This document shows positions 1 to 6,303 of a DNA stretch of 24,279 nucleotides, in pieces. The position numbers and the translations under genes were made by a program. Source of the DNA: Opitutia bacterium (GTDB lineage Bacteria; Verrucomicrobiota; Verrucomicrobiae; Opitutales; Opitutaceae); contig CANEVO010000062.1 in the NCBI GenBank assembly GCA_947442255.1, positions 1 to 24,279 of the forward strand, in the 5' to 3' direction. The first letter of the stretch is position 1; each line of letters opens with the position of its first letter. Below the pieces are notes generated by a model, which saw nothing but the letters and a program-made list of their open reading frames with translations, ran no database searches and was not told the origin of the DNA.

Positions 1-213
1 AGCAACTTCCAGGACGCCAACGCCCATTTGAGCCATAACCTGCCGTTCATCATGGCCGGTGGTGGCTTCAAGCACGGGCAGTATTTGCATTTCGATAATG
101 TCCGGCCCTATCCCCAGACCAACATGTACCTTTCGGTGCTCCATCGCCTAGGCATCAATGCGGACAAGTTCTCTTCCTCCACCGGCACCTGCCGCGGTTT
201 GGAAATGACCTGA
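1..213 (+). CDS. DUF1552 family protein, C-terminal end (5' truncated by window)
   Basis: The reading frame is open from base 1 and stops at TGA 211-213, giving the last 70 residues of a longer protein. The residues around SHNLPFIMAGG, the GGGFKHGQYL stretch, and the ending LHRLGINADKFSSSTG followed by GLE match the C-terminus of DUF1552 proteins. These are exported proteins of unknown function, common in Planctomycetes and Verrucomicrobia, and usually encoded beside DUF1592/DUF1588 cytochrome-like proteins. The partner gene would lie upstream, outside the window. A short GC hairpin (219-232) follows the stop. The family call rests on the C-terminal pattern only. Confidence 0.8.
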   Translation, partial: SNFQDANAHLSHNLPFIMAGGGFKHGQYLHFDNVRPYPQTNMYLSVLHRLGINADKFSSSTGTCRGLEMT

Positions 214-218
214 GGCCG

Positions 219-232
219 CGCCCCCCGGGGCG
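219..232 (+). terminator. Possible hairpin terminator after DUF1552 gene
   Basis: Stem CGCCCC/GGGGCG with a 2-nt loop, 5 nt after the stop codon. No U-tract follows, so intrinsic termination is uncertain. Confidence 0.35.
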
Positions 233-420
233 GAGATTTCCTGCCACGGAATACCCGGGGCGACCTTTAGTGGGATCGGTTTGGTGTCTTCGGACGTCGG
301 CCGATCATGCCGACCGCGCGGGACTCGGAATGCGCGCGCGGTTCCAGATTCCCGGGTTGGGAAACCCGTGCCGCCGGGGGACAGGTTGAAAGTGCCCGGC
401 TCGCGAAAGCCCGCCTACGC

Positions 421-438
421 GGTGCCTCGGTGGTTAAC
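421..438 (+). repeat. 18-nt interspersed repeat, copy 1
   Basis: GGTGCCTCGGTGGTTAAC. Identical at 3334-3351 and with one mismatch at 5413-5430. All copies are intergenic and in the same orientation. Confidence 0.75.
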
Positions 439-450
439 TCCAGGGGGAGG

Positions 451-600
451 AAGGGGTCATGTCAGGACATAGGACAATGGCTGGATCGCACAGCGGCTGC
501 AGACCGACGCGACGGGCGAATTGGCGTCACGCCTGCATCATTTCCGCTCGGGCGGCAGAGGGCGGCTGTAGGTTTGTCCTATGTCCTGATATGACCCCTT
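451..600. mobile_element. 150-bp element with 27-nt inverted ends (REPIN/MITE-like)
   Basis: Bases 451-477 and 574-600 are reverse complements with one mismatch in 27. They enclose 96 nt with no open frame of note. Each end begins AAGGGGTCA, reading inward, and carries a small internal palindrome (ATGTC-AG-GACAT, imperfect in the right copy). The two-arm design resembles REPINs and MITEs, which are moved in trans by a transposase. No transposase is present in the window. A related half-end (AAGGGGTCA) occurs alone at 3244-3252. Mobility is inferred, not seen. Confidence 0.6.
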
Positions 601-601
601 T

Positions 602-622
602 TGGGCCCATCCTTTGGGCCCA
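602..622 (-). terminator. Palindromic hairpin past the sulfatase 3' end
   Basis: Two copies of the self-complementary octamer TGGGCCCA (602-609 and 615-622) with a 5-nt gap can form an 8-bp stem 10 nt beyond the sulfatase stop. No U-run follows on the minus strand. It may stop transcription or protect the 3' end. Confidence 0.35.
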
Positions 623-631
623 CACCGGCAT

Positions 632-2059
632 TCAGCGGGGATACTCGGCCAGGCGTCGGCGCAACTCGGCGACCACACTGGCGTGCCGGGGTTCATTGGC
701 CAGGTTCCGGGTTTCCTCGGGATCCGCCACCATGTCGTAAAGCTGCTCGCCGGAGGCGCCCCCTTCCCACTGCGTGTACCGCCATTGCGCGGTGCGGACG
801 CTGTACGAGTCCTTCCCGTTGCGGCGGAGCTGGGTGTAGGCGTGGGTTTTGACCAGCGCCTCAGGGTCGGCCAGCGCAGGGCGGAGGCTGACGCCGTCGA
901 CGTAGGCGGGCGGGGACAGGCCGCAGAGGTCGGCGATCGTCGGATAGATATCGACCATCTCTGACATCGTCACCGCCGCCGTTCCCTTTCGCGCTCCCGG
1001 GGCGACCACGATGAGCGGAACGCGGGCGGAGTTCTCGAACAGGCTCATTTTCTGCCACAGGCCATGCTCGTAGGCGTGATAGCCGTGGTCGCTCGTGAAG
1101 ACGATCACGGTGTTCTCCGTGAGGCCCAAGCGATCCAGGGCATCGACGACGCGGCCCACCTGGGCATCCATGAAGGAGATGGAGGCCCGGTAGCCCTGAA
1201 TGGCCTGGCGGCGCAGCGCGTCCGACAGGGCGGCCTCCTCGGGCAGAAGGCTGGCGTAGGCCGCGGCGGGTTCGCGGCGCTGGTCCTGATCGGTCAGCTT
1301 CGGCAACGCGATCTGGTCCGACGGATACAGGTCGAAATACTTGCGCGGCGCGACGTAGGGCGTGTGCGGGCGATAGAATCCCACCGCCAGAAAGAACGGC
1401 TGGCGGCTCGCTCCATATTCCTCAAGCAGGCTGATGGCAGCCGTCGCACCAAGGCCGTCGGTCTGCTCCGCATCGGCCCCGTCCGCTGCCAGCCAGCTCA
1501 GGCTGCCGCCGAAGTAGCCGGGAGTGAGGGAAAAGACCTTGTTCTCCTCCGACTTGTCCCGGCCGGCGGGGTTAGCGAGATAATCCCAGGACTGCCGGTC
1601 GTCGAGACCGCTGGTGCCGATCTGTCCCGGCACGCCGAAATGATAGATCTTCCCCACGCGGGCGGAAACGTAGCCATTCCGGCGAAACAGTTCGGGAAGC
1701 GTGAGCGTGTCGGGAATCGTATCCCGGAAGTGAAAGCCGTATTTGTAGTCGGAGGAGAAGCGGCTCCCCTGGGGAAGACCGAGTATCTTCGTCGCGTTCG
1801 GCCGCCTCCCCGTCAGGAACGAGGTCCGGCTCGGATTGCAAACCGGGTACTGGCAATACGCGTGTTCAAAGCGCACCCCTCTCCTGGCGAGGGCATCTAT
1901 ATTCGGCGACTTCACTTCCGGATCACCGTAGGATCCCAGATCGCAGTTCAGATCATCGGCGATAATGAACAGCACGTTGGGCTTGTCGGCCGCCCGGGTG
2001 GTCAGCCCGGAAACCAGAAAAATTAGGAGGGCGCGAAGAAGGGAGGAGAGAATTGGCAT
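632..2059 (-). CDS. Exported sulfatase, iduronate-2-sulfatase-like
   Basis: A 475-residue S1-type sulfatase that hydrolyses sulfate esters, probably from sulfated glycans in the periplasm or outside the cell. Residues 1-23 form a signal peptide (hydrophobic core, then a TRAAD-type cleavage region). The mature protein starts with the metal-binding KPNVLFIIADD motif (D35, D36). The active-site motif is C74-N-P-S-R, whose cysteine is converted to formylglycine. A later SDHGYH motif supplies further metal ligands. The opening residues, the GSYGDPEVKSPNID stretch and the SMFLVGFYRPH-like central region are typical of iduronate-2-sulfatase-like enzymes. The length is normal. No formylglycine-generating enzyme is in the window. 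The gene is divergent from the aldo/keto reductase, 210 nt apart. The substrate is not predictable from sequence. Confidence 0.92.
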   Translation of the reverse strand: MPILSSLLRALLIFLVSGLTTRAADKPNVLFIIADDLNCDLGSYGDPEVKSPNIDALARRGVRFEHAYCQYPVCNPSRTSFLTGRRPNATKILGLPQGSRFSSDYKYGFHFRDTIPDTLTLPELFRRNGYVSARVGKIYHFGVPGQIGTSGLDDRQSWDYLANPAGRDKSEENKVFSLTPGYFGGSLSWLAADGADAEQTDGLGATAAISLLEEYGASRQPFFLAVGFYRPHTPYVAPRKYFDLYPSDQIALPKLTDQDQRREPAAAYASLLPEEAALSDALRRQAIQGYRASISFMDAQVGRVVDALDRLGLTENTVIVFTSDHGYHAYEHGLWQKMSLFENSARVPLIVVAPGARKGTAAVTMSEMVDIYPTIADLCGLSPPAYVDGVSLRPALADPEALVKTHAYTQLRRNGKDSYSVRTAQWRYTQWEGGASGEQLYDMVADPEETRNLANEPRHASVVAELRRRLAEYPR

Positions 2060-2269
2060 CGGGGTTCTTTCGCGGCGAAGCGACTGGAGGTGAGGGCGGT
2101 GAGGCGGGCCGGTTCAGCGGAGGGGTCCGAAACGGAGCTTGGCGTCAAGCGGCGCCGACCCGGGTAATTGAGGGGTTCAATCGCGGGTTCCCGATGTCAC
2201 GATCTGCGCGCGCCGGTTCAAGTCTATTGTCGCGGGAAGCGATGAATTCGGATTTTCACTGGTACCAAT
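2060..2269. other. Divergent intergenic region, sulfatase / aldo-keto reductase
   Basis: 210 nt between two divergent starts, so it should hold both promoters. I see no confident -35/-10 pair. The nonamer GCCGGTTCA occurs twice, at about 2108 and 2213. Confidence 0.4.
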
Positions 2270-3229
2270 ATGAATCTTTCGACGCGTGCTTTGCGCAACG
2301 GGAAATCTATTCCGACCGTCGGCTTTGGTTGCGCCTTTGGCAACTGGACCGGCGGCGATGTGATGCAGGGATTTCTTCCCGAGCAAGCGTGGCGATCCCT
2401 GACCCTCGCCCTGGAGGTCGGATTTAGACACTTTGATGGCGCCCACTGCTACAGTACAGAACGCCAAATCGGGGACGTTTTGGGGCGCGCGATGGCCGAG
2501 GGCCGACTGCGACGCCAAGACTTTTTCGTGACCACCAAGCTGGCCCACCCGGCGGCGCCGCCTCACGTGGCGATTTCCCATCGGCTGACATGGGATTGGG
2601 ACAAGGTGCCGGATATTCAGCAACGGGTTCTGGATGACTTTGACGTCTCCAAGGAGAAGCTTGGGATCGGTTATGTGGACCTCTTGCTCATGCACTGGCC
2701 CGGCACGTTCGCCAACCAGGACCGAGGTTTTGCCCGGGAGGCCCGGTTGGCGATCTGGGAAACTTTCGAGTCGATCCTGCGGCGCGGCGACGCGCACGCC
2801 ATCGGGGTCTGCAATTTCACGCCCTCGCACCTTGGCGAATTGATCGACGCGGGCCGCACCGTTCCGATGGTCAATCAGTTTGAACTCCACCCCTACTGTC
2901 AGGATCCCGAACTCGAAAGGTACTGCCAGGCGCAGGGCATTGTGGTGCAGGCCTACGCCCCCTTTGCGTCGGGCGCATTCGGACTCTTGAAAGATCCTGT
3001 GATTGTTGAGATCGCCGCGGCCGTCGGGCGCGCGACCGGACAGGTCATCCTCCGTTGGCACCTTCAATCCGGCAGAGTGGTTCTCCCCAAAAGCACCAAT
3101 CCGGAACGCATCGCGCAGAACATCGATCTCGAAGGCTTCGCGCTCAGTGACGAGCAGATGGAAAAGATCAACGCCCTGAAACCTGTCGAAGCGAAGCGAA
3201 CCACTCCGGATCCCGCATCGATCGTTTAG
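2270..3229 (+). CDS. Aldo/keto reductase
   Basis: A 319-residue NAD(P)H-dependent aldehyde/ketone reductase with the (beta/alpha)8 fold, cytosolic. The catalytic tetrad is visible: D56 and Y61 (in DGAHCYSTE), K90 (VTTK) and H142 (LLLMHWPG). A cofactor-binding segment is seen in the C-terminal third (VVLPKSTNPERIAQN), which recognises the NADP phosphate in this superfamily. The length is normal. The ATG at 2270 gives the canonical N-terminus (LRNGKSIPTVGFG). No Shine-Dalgarno motif precedes it. It stands alone, divergent from the sulfatase. The substrate is unknown. It could serve sugar-aldehyde reduction, but nothing here proves this. Confidence 0.93.
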   Translation: MNLSTRALRNGKSIPTVGFGCAFGNWTGGDVMQGFLPEQAWRSLTLALEVGFRHFDGAHCYSTERQIGDVLGRAMAEGRLRRQDFFVTTKLAHPAAPPHVAISHRLTWDWDKVPDIQQRVLDDFDVSKEKLGIGYVDLLLMHWPGTFANQDRGFAREARLAIWETFESILRRGDAHAIGVCNFTPSHLGELIDAGRTVPMVNQFELHPYCQDPELERYCQAQGIVVQAYAPFASGAFGLLKDPVIVEIAAAVGRATGQVILRWHLQSGRVVLPKSTNPERIAQNIDLEGFALSDEQMEKINALKPVEAKRTTPDPASIV

Positions 3230-3278
3230 CAGGGCCAAGCCAGAAGGGGTCAGCTCAGAATGGCGCTACGACCACGAT

Positions 3279-3316
3279 GTTTCAATCCGCGCCCCGCTCC
3301 GAAGAGCGGGGCGATC
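3279..3316 (-). repeat. Single CRISPR-repeat-like unit (orphan)
   Basis: Read on the plus strand it begins GTTTCAATCCGCGCCCCG, has a 9-bp stem, and ends GGGGCGATC. On the minus strand it ends GCGGATTGAAAC, the 3' end typical of type I-C and related CRISPR repeats. No second copy is found at spacer distance on either side, and no cas gene is present. It may be a relic, a solo repeat, or only the AKR terminator hairpin with a chance resemblance. Confidence 0.35.
3291..3312 (+). terminator. Hairpin downstream of aldo/keto reductase
   Basis: Perfect 9-bp stem GCCCCGCTC/GAGCGGGGC with a CGAA tetraloop, 61 nt after the stop. No U-tract follows. It lies inside the CRISPR-like unit. Confidence 0.45.
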
Positions 3317-3333
3317 GATCCGTCGATAAGATA

Positions 3334-3351
3334 GGTGCCTCGGTGGTTAAC
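3334..3351 (+). repeat. 18-nt interspersed repeat, copy 2
   Basis: Identical to 421-438 (GGTGCCTCGGTGGTTAAC), 60 nt before the PQQ dehydrogenase start. Confidence 0.75.
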
Positions 3352-3411
3352 TTCGGGAACTGCCCAATAATCCGGCTTCCCGTTCGTCACTGAACGAGCA
3401 CACTCCCGCGG

Positions 3412-5352
3412 ATGAAGTCACCCCTCTTCCTTGGTATCCTGCTCGTCGGCCAGAGCGTCCTCGCGCAGCAAACGGGCCGCGAAGTGTTCGCCGTGAGCTG
3501 TGCGCCTTGCCACGGCACCGATGGCAACGGCGGCGAACTCGGGCCCGGCATCTCCGCGCGCGTGCCGATCCGCTCCGATGACGAGCTGCGGACAATTTTC
3601 CGCCAGGGCTTTCCCGCCTCCGGGATGCCGCCGGCGCCAGCCCTCACGGAGAGCGACACTTCGAAACTCATTCAATTTCTCCGCACGCTGAAGCCGCGCG
3701 AAGGCACCGCGCCGGTGCGCGCCACGATCGCCGCCGGCGGCACATCGTTCGCGGGCCTGATCCTGAATCAGAGCCAGTTCGATCTCCAGTTGCTCGGCGA
3801 CGACCACAAGCTGCACCTCTTCCGCAAGGATGGCGCGCAATGGCGCTCCGTGACGTCGCAAACCGACTGGACGAATTACAACGGCGGGCCCGGTGGCAGC
3901 CGCTACAGCACGCTGACCCAAATCAATCAGGGCAACGTCGCCTCGCTCGCGCCGAAGTGGACCTTCACGATGCGCAACACCGGCAACGTGCAGTCCACGC
4001 CGGTCGTGTCCGAGGGCGTGATGTACGTGACGGCCGCCAACGAATGCTACGCGCTCGATGCCGGCTCCGGTCGCGAGATCTGGCATTACCAGCGCCCACG
4101 GACCAAGGGCCTCGTGGGCAACGCCTCCGGGGGCATAAACCGCGGCGTGGCAGTGGTTGGCGATCGGTTGTTCATGGTCACGGACCACGCGCACATCATC
4201 GCGTTGAGCAAGGTCACCGGCGCGCTGCTCTGGGAAACCGAGATGGCCGACTGGCGCCAGAACTACAACGCGACCGGGGCGCCGCTGCCGGTCGGCAACC
4301 TGGTGATCACCGGAACCTCCGGTGGCGACGAAGGTGTCCGCGGTTTTTTGGCGGCCTACGATCAGACGACAGGGAAGGAAGTCTGGCGGTTCTGGACGAC
4401 GCCGAAGCGCGGTGAGCCCGGTTCGGAGACCTGGCAGGGCAAGGGCATCGATCATCCGGGTGGTGCGACCTGGATGACCGGGACCTATGATGCCGCGCTG
4501 GATACGGTTTACTGGACGGTCGGGAATCCCTGTCCGGATCTCTACGGCGAAGATCGCCTGGGCGACAACCTGTACACGGACTCGGTCGTGGCGTTGAATG
4601 CGAAGACCGGCGCCCTCAAGTGGCATTTTCAGTTCACGCCGCACGACGTGTGGGATTACGACGCGCAGGAAACGCCCGCGCTCGTCGACGCCGACTGGCA
4701 GGGCAAGCCGCGGAAGCTCCTTGTGCAGGCGAACCGCAACGGATTTTTCTACGTGCTCGATCGCACCAACGGCGAATATCTCCTCGGCCAGCAGTACGTG
4801 GACAAGGTCACGTGGGCGACGGGCCTAGATCCCAAGGGCCGCCCGCTGCGCGCTCCGAACATGGAGCCGACGTTGGAGGGCCGGCTAGTTTATCCGGCCC
4901 TCGTCGGCGCGTCGAACTGGTACTCCACCTCCTACAACCCGATCACGAAGCTCTATTACGTTCAGACGAACGACATGGGCGGCATCTTCACCAAGGTCCC
5001 GATGGAGTGGGAGGCCGGCAAGCGCTTCATGGGCGGCTCTTATGTGCCGGCGCCGGGCGCGCAGCGGTCGCTTCGAGCGATCGATATCACGACGGGCCAG
5101 GTCGTGTGGGCGCTGCCGCAGGTGGGCACCGTCGAGTCGTGGGGCGGCGTGATTAGCACGGCCGGAGGCGTAGTGATCTTCTGTGAGGACAGCGGAGCGC
5201 TGATGGCCGCGGATGCGAAAAGCGGGAAACCGCTGTGGAGTTTTCAGACGAACGCGCTGTGGAAGGCGTCCCCGATGACTTACGTTTTCGATCAAAAGCA
5301 GTTCGTCGCCGTCGCGACCGGGCCGAACATCATGGCGTTCGGGGTGCCGTGA
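3412..5352 (+). CDS. Cytochrome c-PQQ-dependent alcohol dehydrogenase fusion
   Basis: A 646-residue periplasmic quinohaemoprotein. Residues 1-19 are a signal peptide (ending VLA-QQ). Residues about 20-95 are a class I cytochrome c: CAPCH at 30-34 binds haem, and M72 (SGMPP) is the likely axial ligand. From about 150 to the end lies an eight-bladed PQQ propeller with repeated tryptophan-docking segments of the type LDAGSGREIWHY. The catalytic aspartate is D415 in HDVWDYD. D417, two residues on, is the extra acidic residue that marks lanthanide-dependent enzymes such as XoxF. The metal-binding Asn is present (GNPCP). The usual Glu of the GxExGVRG segment appears to be Asp (GGDEGVRG). Only one Cys is found where methanol dehydrogenase has a vicinal pair (NECYAL). 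It would oxidise an alcohol or sugar and pass electrons to its own haem. The usual fusions carry the cytochrome at the C-terminus, so an N-terminal one is less common. Confidence 0.88.
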   Translation: MKSPLFLGILLVGQSVLAQQTGREVFAVSCAPCHGTDGNGGELGPGISARVPIRSDDELRTIFRQGFPASGMPPAPALTESDTSKLIQFLRTLKPREGTAPVRATIAAGGTSFAGLILNQSQFDLQLLGDDHKLHLFRKDGAQWRSVTSQTDWTNYNGGPGGSRYSTLTQINQGNVASLAPKWTFTMRNTGNVQSTPVVSEGVMYVTAANECYALDAGSGREIWHYQRPRTKGLVGNASGGINRGVAVVGDRLFMVTDHAHIIALSKVTGALLWETEMADWRQNYNATGAPLPVGNLVITGTSGGDEGVRGFLAAYDQTTGKEVWRFWTTPKRGEPGSETWQGKGIDHPGGATWMTGTYDAALDTVYWTVGNPCPDLYGEDRLGDNLYTDSVVALNAKTGALKWHFQFTPHDVWDYDAQETPALVDADWQGKPRKLLVQANRNGFFYVLDRTNGEYLLGQQYVDKVTWATGLDPKGRPLRAPNMEPTLEGRLVYPALVGASNWYSTSYNPITKLYYVQTNDMGGIFTKVPMEWEAGKRFMGGSYVPAPGAQRSLRAIDITTGQVVWALPQVGTVESWGGVISTAGGVVIFCEDSGALMAADAKSGKPLWSFQTNALWKASPMTYVFDQKQFVAVATGPNIMAFGVP

Positions 5353-5496
5353 TCGGGATCTGATTTAACTCACGCGGAGCTGCGGAGACGGGTTGTGATG
5401 GCCGGTCCATTCGGTGCCTCGGTGGTGAACGGCAGAGACCGGGTGGTTTGAGCCGGAAGCCAGAAAGCCAGGAACCAGCAAACATTTCGGTCTCCC
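5353..5496. repeat. Intergenic stretch of degenerate interspersed repeats
   Basis: 144 nt between convergent genes, built of repeat-like pieces. 5362-5390 contains AACTCACGCGGAGCTGCGGA. 5413-5430 is the third copy of the 18-nt repeat (GTGAAC instead of GTTAAC). 5455-5483 is a run of GCCAG/GGAA words (GAAGCCAGAAAGCCAGGAAC). Similar 'CACGGAGGCACGGAG / CTCACGCGGAG' text is familiar from intergenic regions of many Verrucomicrobia, from memory. No gene is seen. Confidence 0.55.
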
Positions 5497-5883
5497 TCAC
5501 CACAAGGTGCGGGTGCCGAAGGCGGCGAAGGCTGGATCGCAGGTGACGAGCGTGAGATTTTCCAACTCGGCTTGCGCGGCGAGGAGGCGATCGAAGGGAT
5601 TGCCATGGCTCCCCGGCCAACGGCCGGCTTGCCGCGCGTGCGGGAGCGTGACGGGCAGGATTTCCCACGACTCTGCCTGGAGGGTGGAGTCCCAGCCGAG
5701 TTGGAGCGGCACGGGCAGGGTGAGCTTGCCGAGACGATGCTTGGTTTCGATTTCGAAGACCGACACCGCGCTGAGCCAGCATTGGTTGCCGCGGTCGCTG
5801 ATGGCCTTGGTGGCGCGCGGCCCCAGCCTCGGATTCGCCTCGAGCCACCAAAGCACGGTGTGCGTATCGAGGAGCAACTTCAC
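5497..5883 (-). CDS. PIN-domain toxin, VapC-like
   Basis: A 128-residue PIN-domain ribonuclease, the toxin half of a type II toxin-antitoxin pair that would cleave RNA when freed from its antitoxin. Conserved acidic residues that bind Mg2+/Mn2+ are D6 (LLLDTHTVLWW), E44 (SVFEIETK), D98 (NPFDRLLAAQA) and D116 (VTCDPAF). The LDTHTVLWW start and the PFDRLLAAQA motif place it in the Sll0205-like PIN branch. The length is normal and all key residues are present, so it looks functional. It starts with GTG at 5883, and its first 3 bases overlap the antitoxin stop in a GTGA junction, implying translational coupling. The antitoxin is directly upstream. Confidence 0.88.
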   Translation of the reverse strand: MKLLLDTHTVLWWLEANPRLGPRATKAISDRGNQCWLSAVSVFEIETKHRLGKLTLPVPLQLGWDSTLQAESWEILPVTLPHARQAGRWPGSHGNPFDRLLAAQAELENLTLVTCDPAFAAFGTRTLW

Positions 5884-6230
5884 CGTGGCGAAAGAGGATC
5901 CGTGGAACTCGGGGTAAGTCCGGCGTGATCCGGCGGGAGCGGCGCCATGGCCTCTTCGGCGGTAAGCGGACCGAACATGCCCTTGAAACGGCCGGGGATG
6001 CGAGGACCACTGGAAGCGGCGACCGCCAAAGGAACGAGGCGGGCAAAGGGGTGGCCGGCCCGTGCAATCGTGATCTCTTCGCCGGCCTCGACCCGGACGA
6101 GGAGGCGGGAGAGATTGGTCTTGGCCTCGTGGACGTTGACCATGGAGGGGCGGGGAGCCGGGTCGGCGGCTGAGAGTCGACGGCCCCGGCGCGTGGGTTG
6201 GGCGGCCTTTCGCGGACGGGAGGCGGGCAT
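5880..6230 (-). CDS. Antitoxin, Phd/YefM family
   Basis: A 116-residue antitoxin that should bind the PIN toxin and repress its own promoter. The Phd/YefM core runs from about residue 31: VNVHEAKTNLSRLLVRVEAG, then ITIARAGHPFARLVPL. The tail, rich in P, G and D, is likely the toxin-binding part. I choose the ATG at 6230 because it sits about 7 nt after a -10 box, so the mRNA would start at or next to the ATG (leaderless). An internal ATG at 6143 would give 87 residues and begin at the family core. It has no ribosome-binding site. The 29 extra residues (MPASRPRKAAQPTRRGRR...) are strongly basic, unusual for the family, and could contact DNA. Confidence 0.85.
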   Translation of the reverse strand: MPASRPRKAAQPTRRGRRLSAADPAPRPSMVNVHEAKTNLSRLLVRVEAGEEITIARAGHPFARLVPLAVAASSGPRIPGRFKGMFGPLTAEEAMAPLPPDHAGLTPSSTDPLSPR

Positions 6231-6237
6231 GAGGCGA

Positions 6238-6265
6238 ATGTTAGCTAGGGCATTAGCTAAGTCAA
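6238..6265 (-). promoter_or_regulatory. Toxin-antitoxin promoter with embedded operator
   Basis: On the minus strand: -35 TTGACT (6260-6265), a 16-bp spacer, and -10 TAACAT (6238-6243). A perfect inverted repeat TTAGCTA-N6-TAGCTAA (6241-6260) fills the spacer and touches both boxes, an ideal place for autorepression by the antitoxin or TA complex. The predicted transcription start falls at the ATG at 6230. Confidence 0.7.
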
Positions 6266-6280
6266 GAGACGGGCCGGTCG

Positions 6281-6301
6281 TGGGCGCAGTTGCTGCGCCC
6301 A
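6281..6301 (-). terminator. Hairpin after alr
   Basis: Perfect 8-bp stem TGGGCGCA/TGCGCCCA with a 5-nt loop, starting 2 nt after the alr stop on the minus strand. No U-tract. It separates alr from the TA promoter. Confidence 0.5.
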
Positions 6302-6303
6302 CC

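Larger units (their letters stand above)
214..631. other. Gene-free interval between DUF1552 and sulfatase genes
   Basis: 418 nt without a convincing gene. It holds, in order: a GC hairpin (219-232, CGCCCC/GGGGCG) just after the DUF1552 stop; a small hairpin at 353-368 (CGGGTT/AACCCG); one copy of an 18-nt interspersed repeat (421-438); a 150-bp element with 27-nt inverted ends (451-600); and two copies of the palindrome TGGGCCCA (602-609 and 615-622) just past the 3' end of the sulfatase gene. Short open frames here show no recognisable protein. Confidence 0.7.

Noticed and set aside
451..600. Complete insertion sequence
   Set aside because: The 96 nt between the inverted ends cannot encode a transposase, so it is at most a non-autonomous element.
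3230..3411. CRISPR array
   Set aside because: Only one repeat-like unit is present, with no spacer periodicity and no cas genes, so an array cannot be called.
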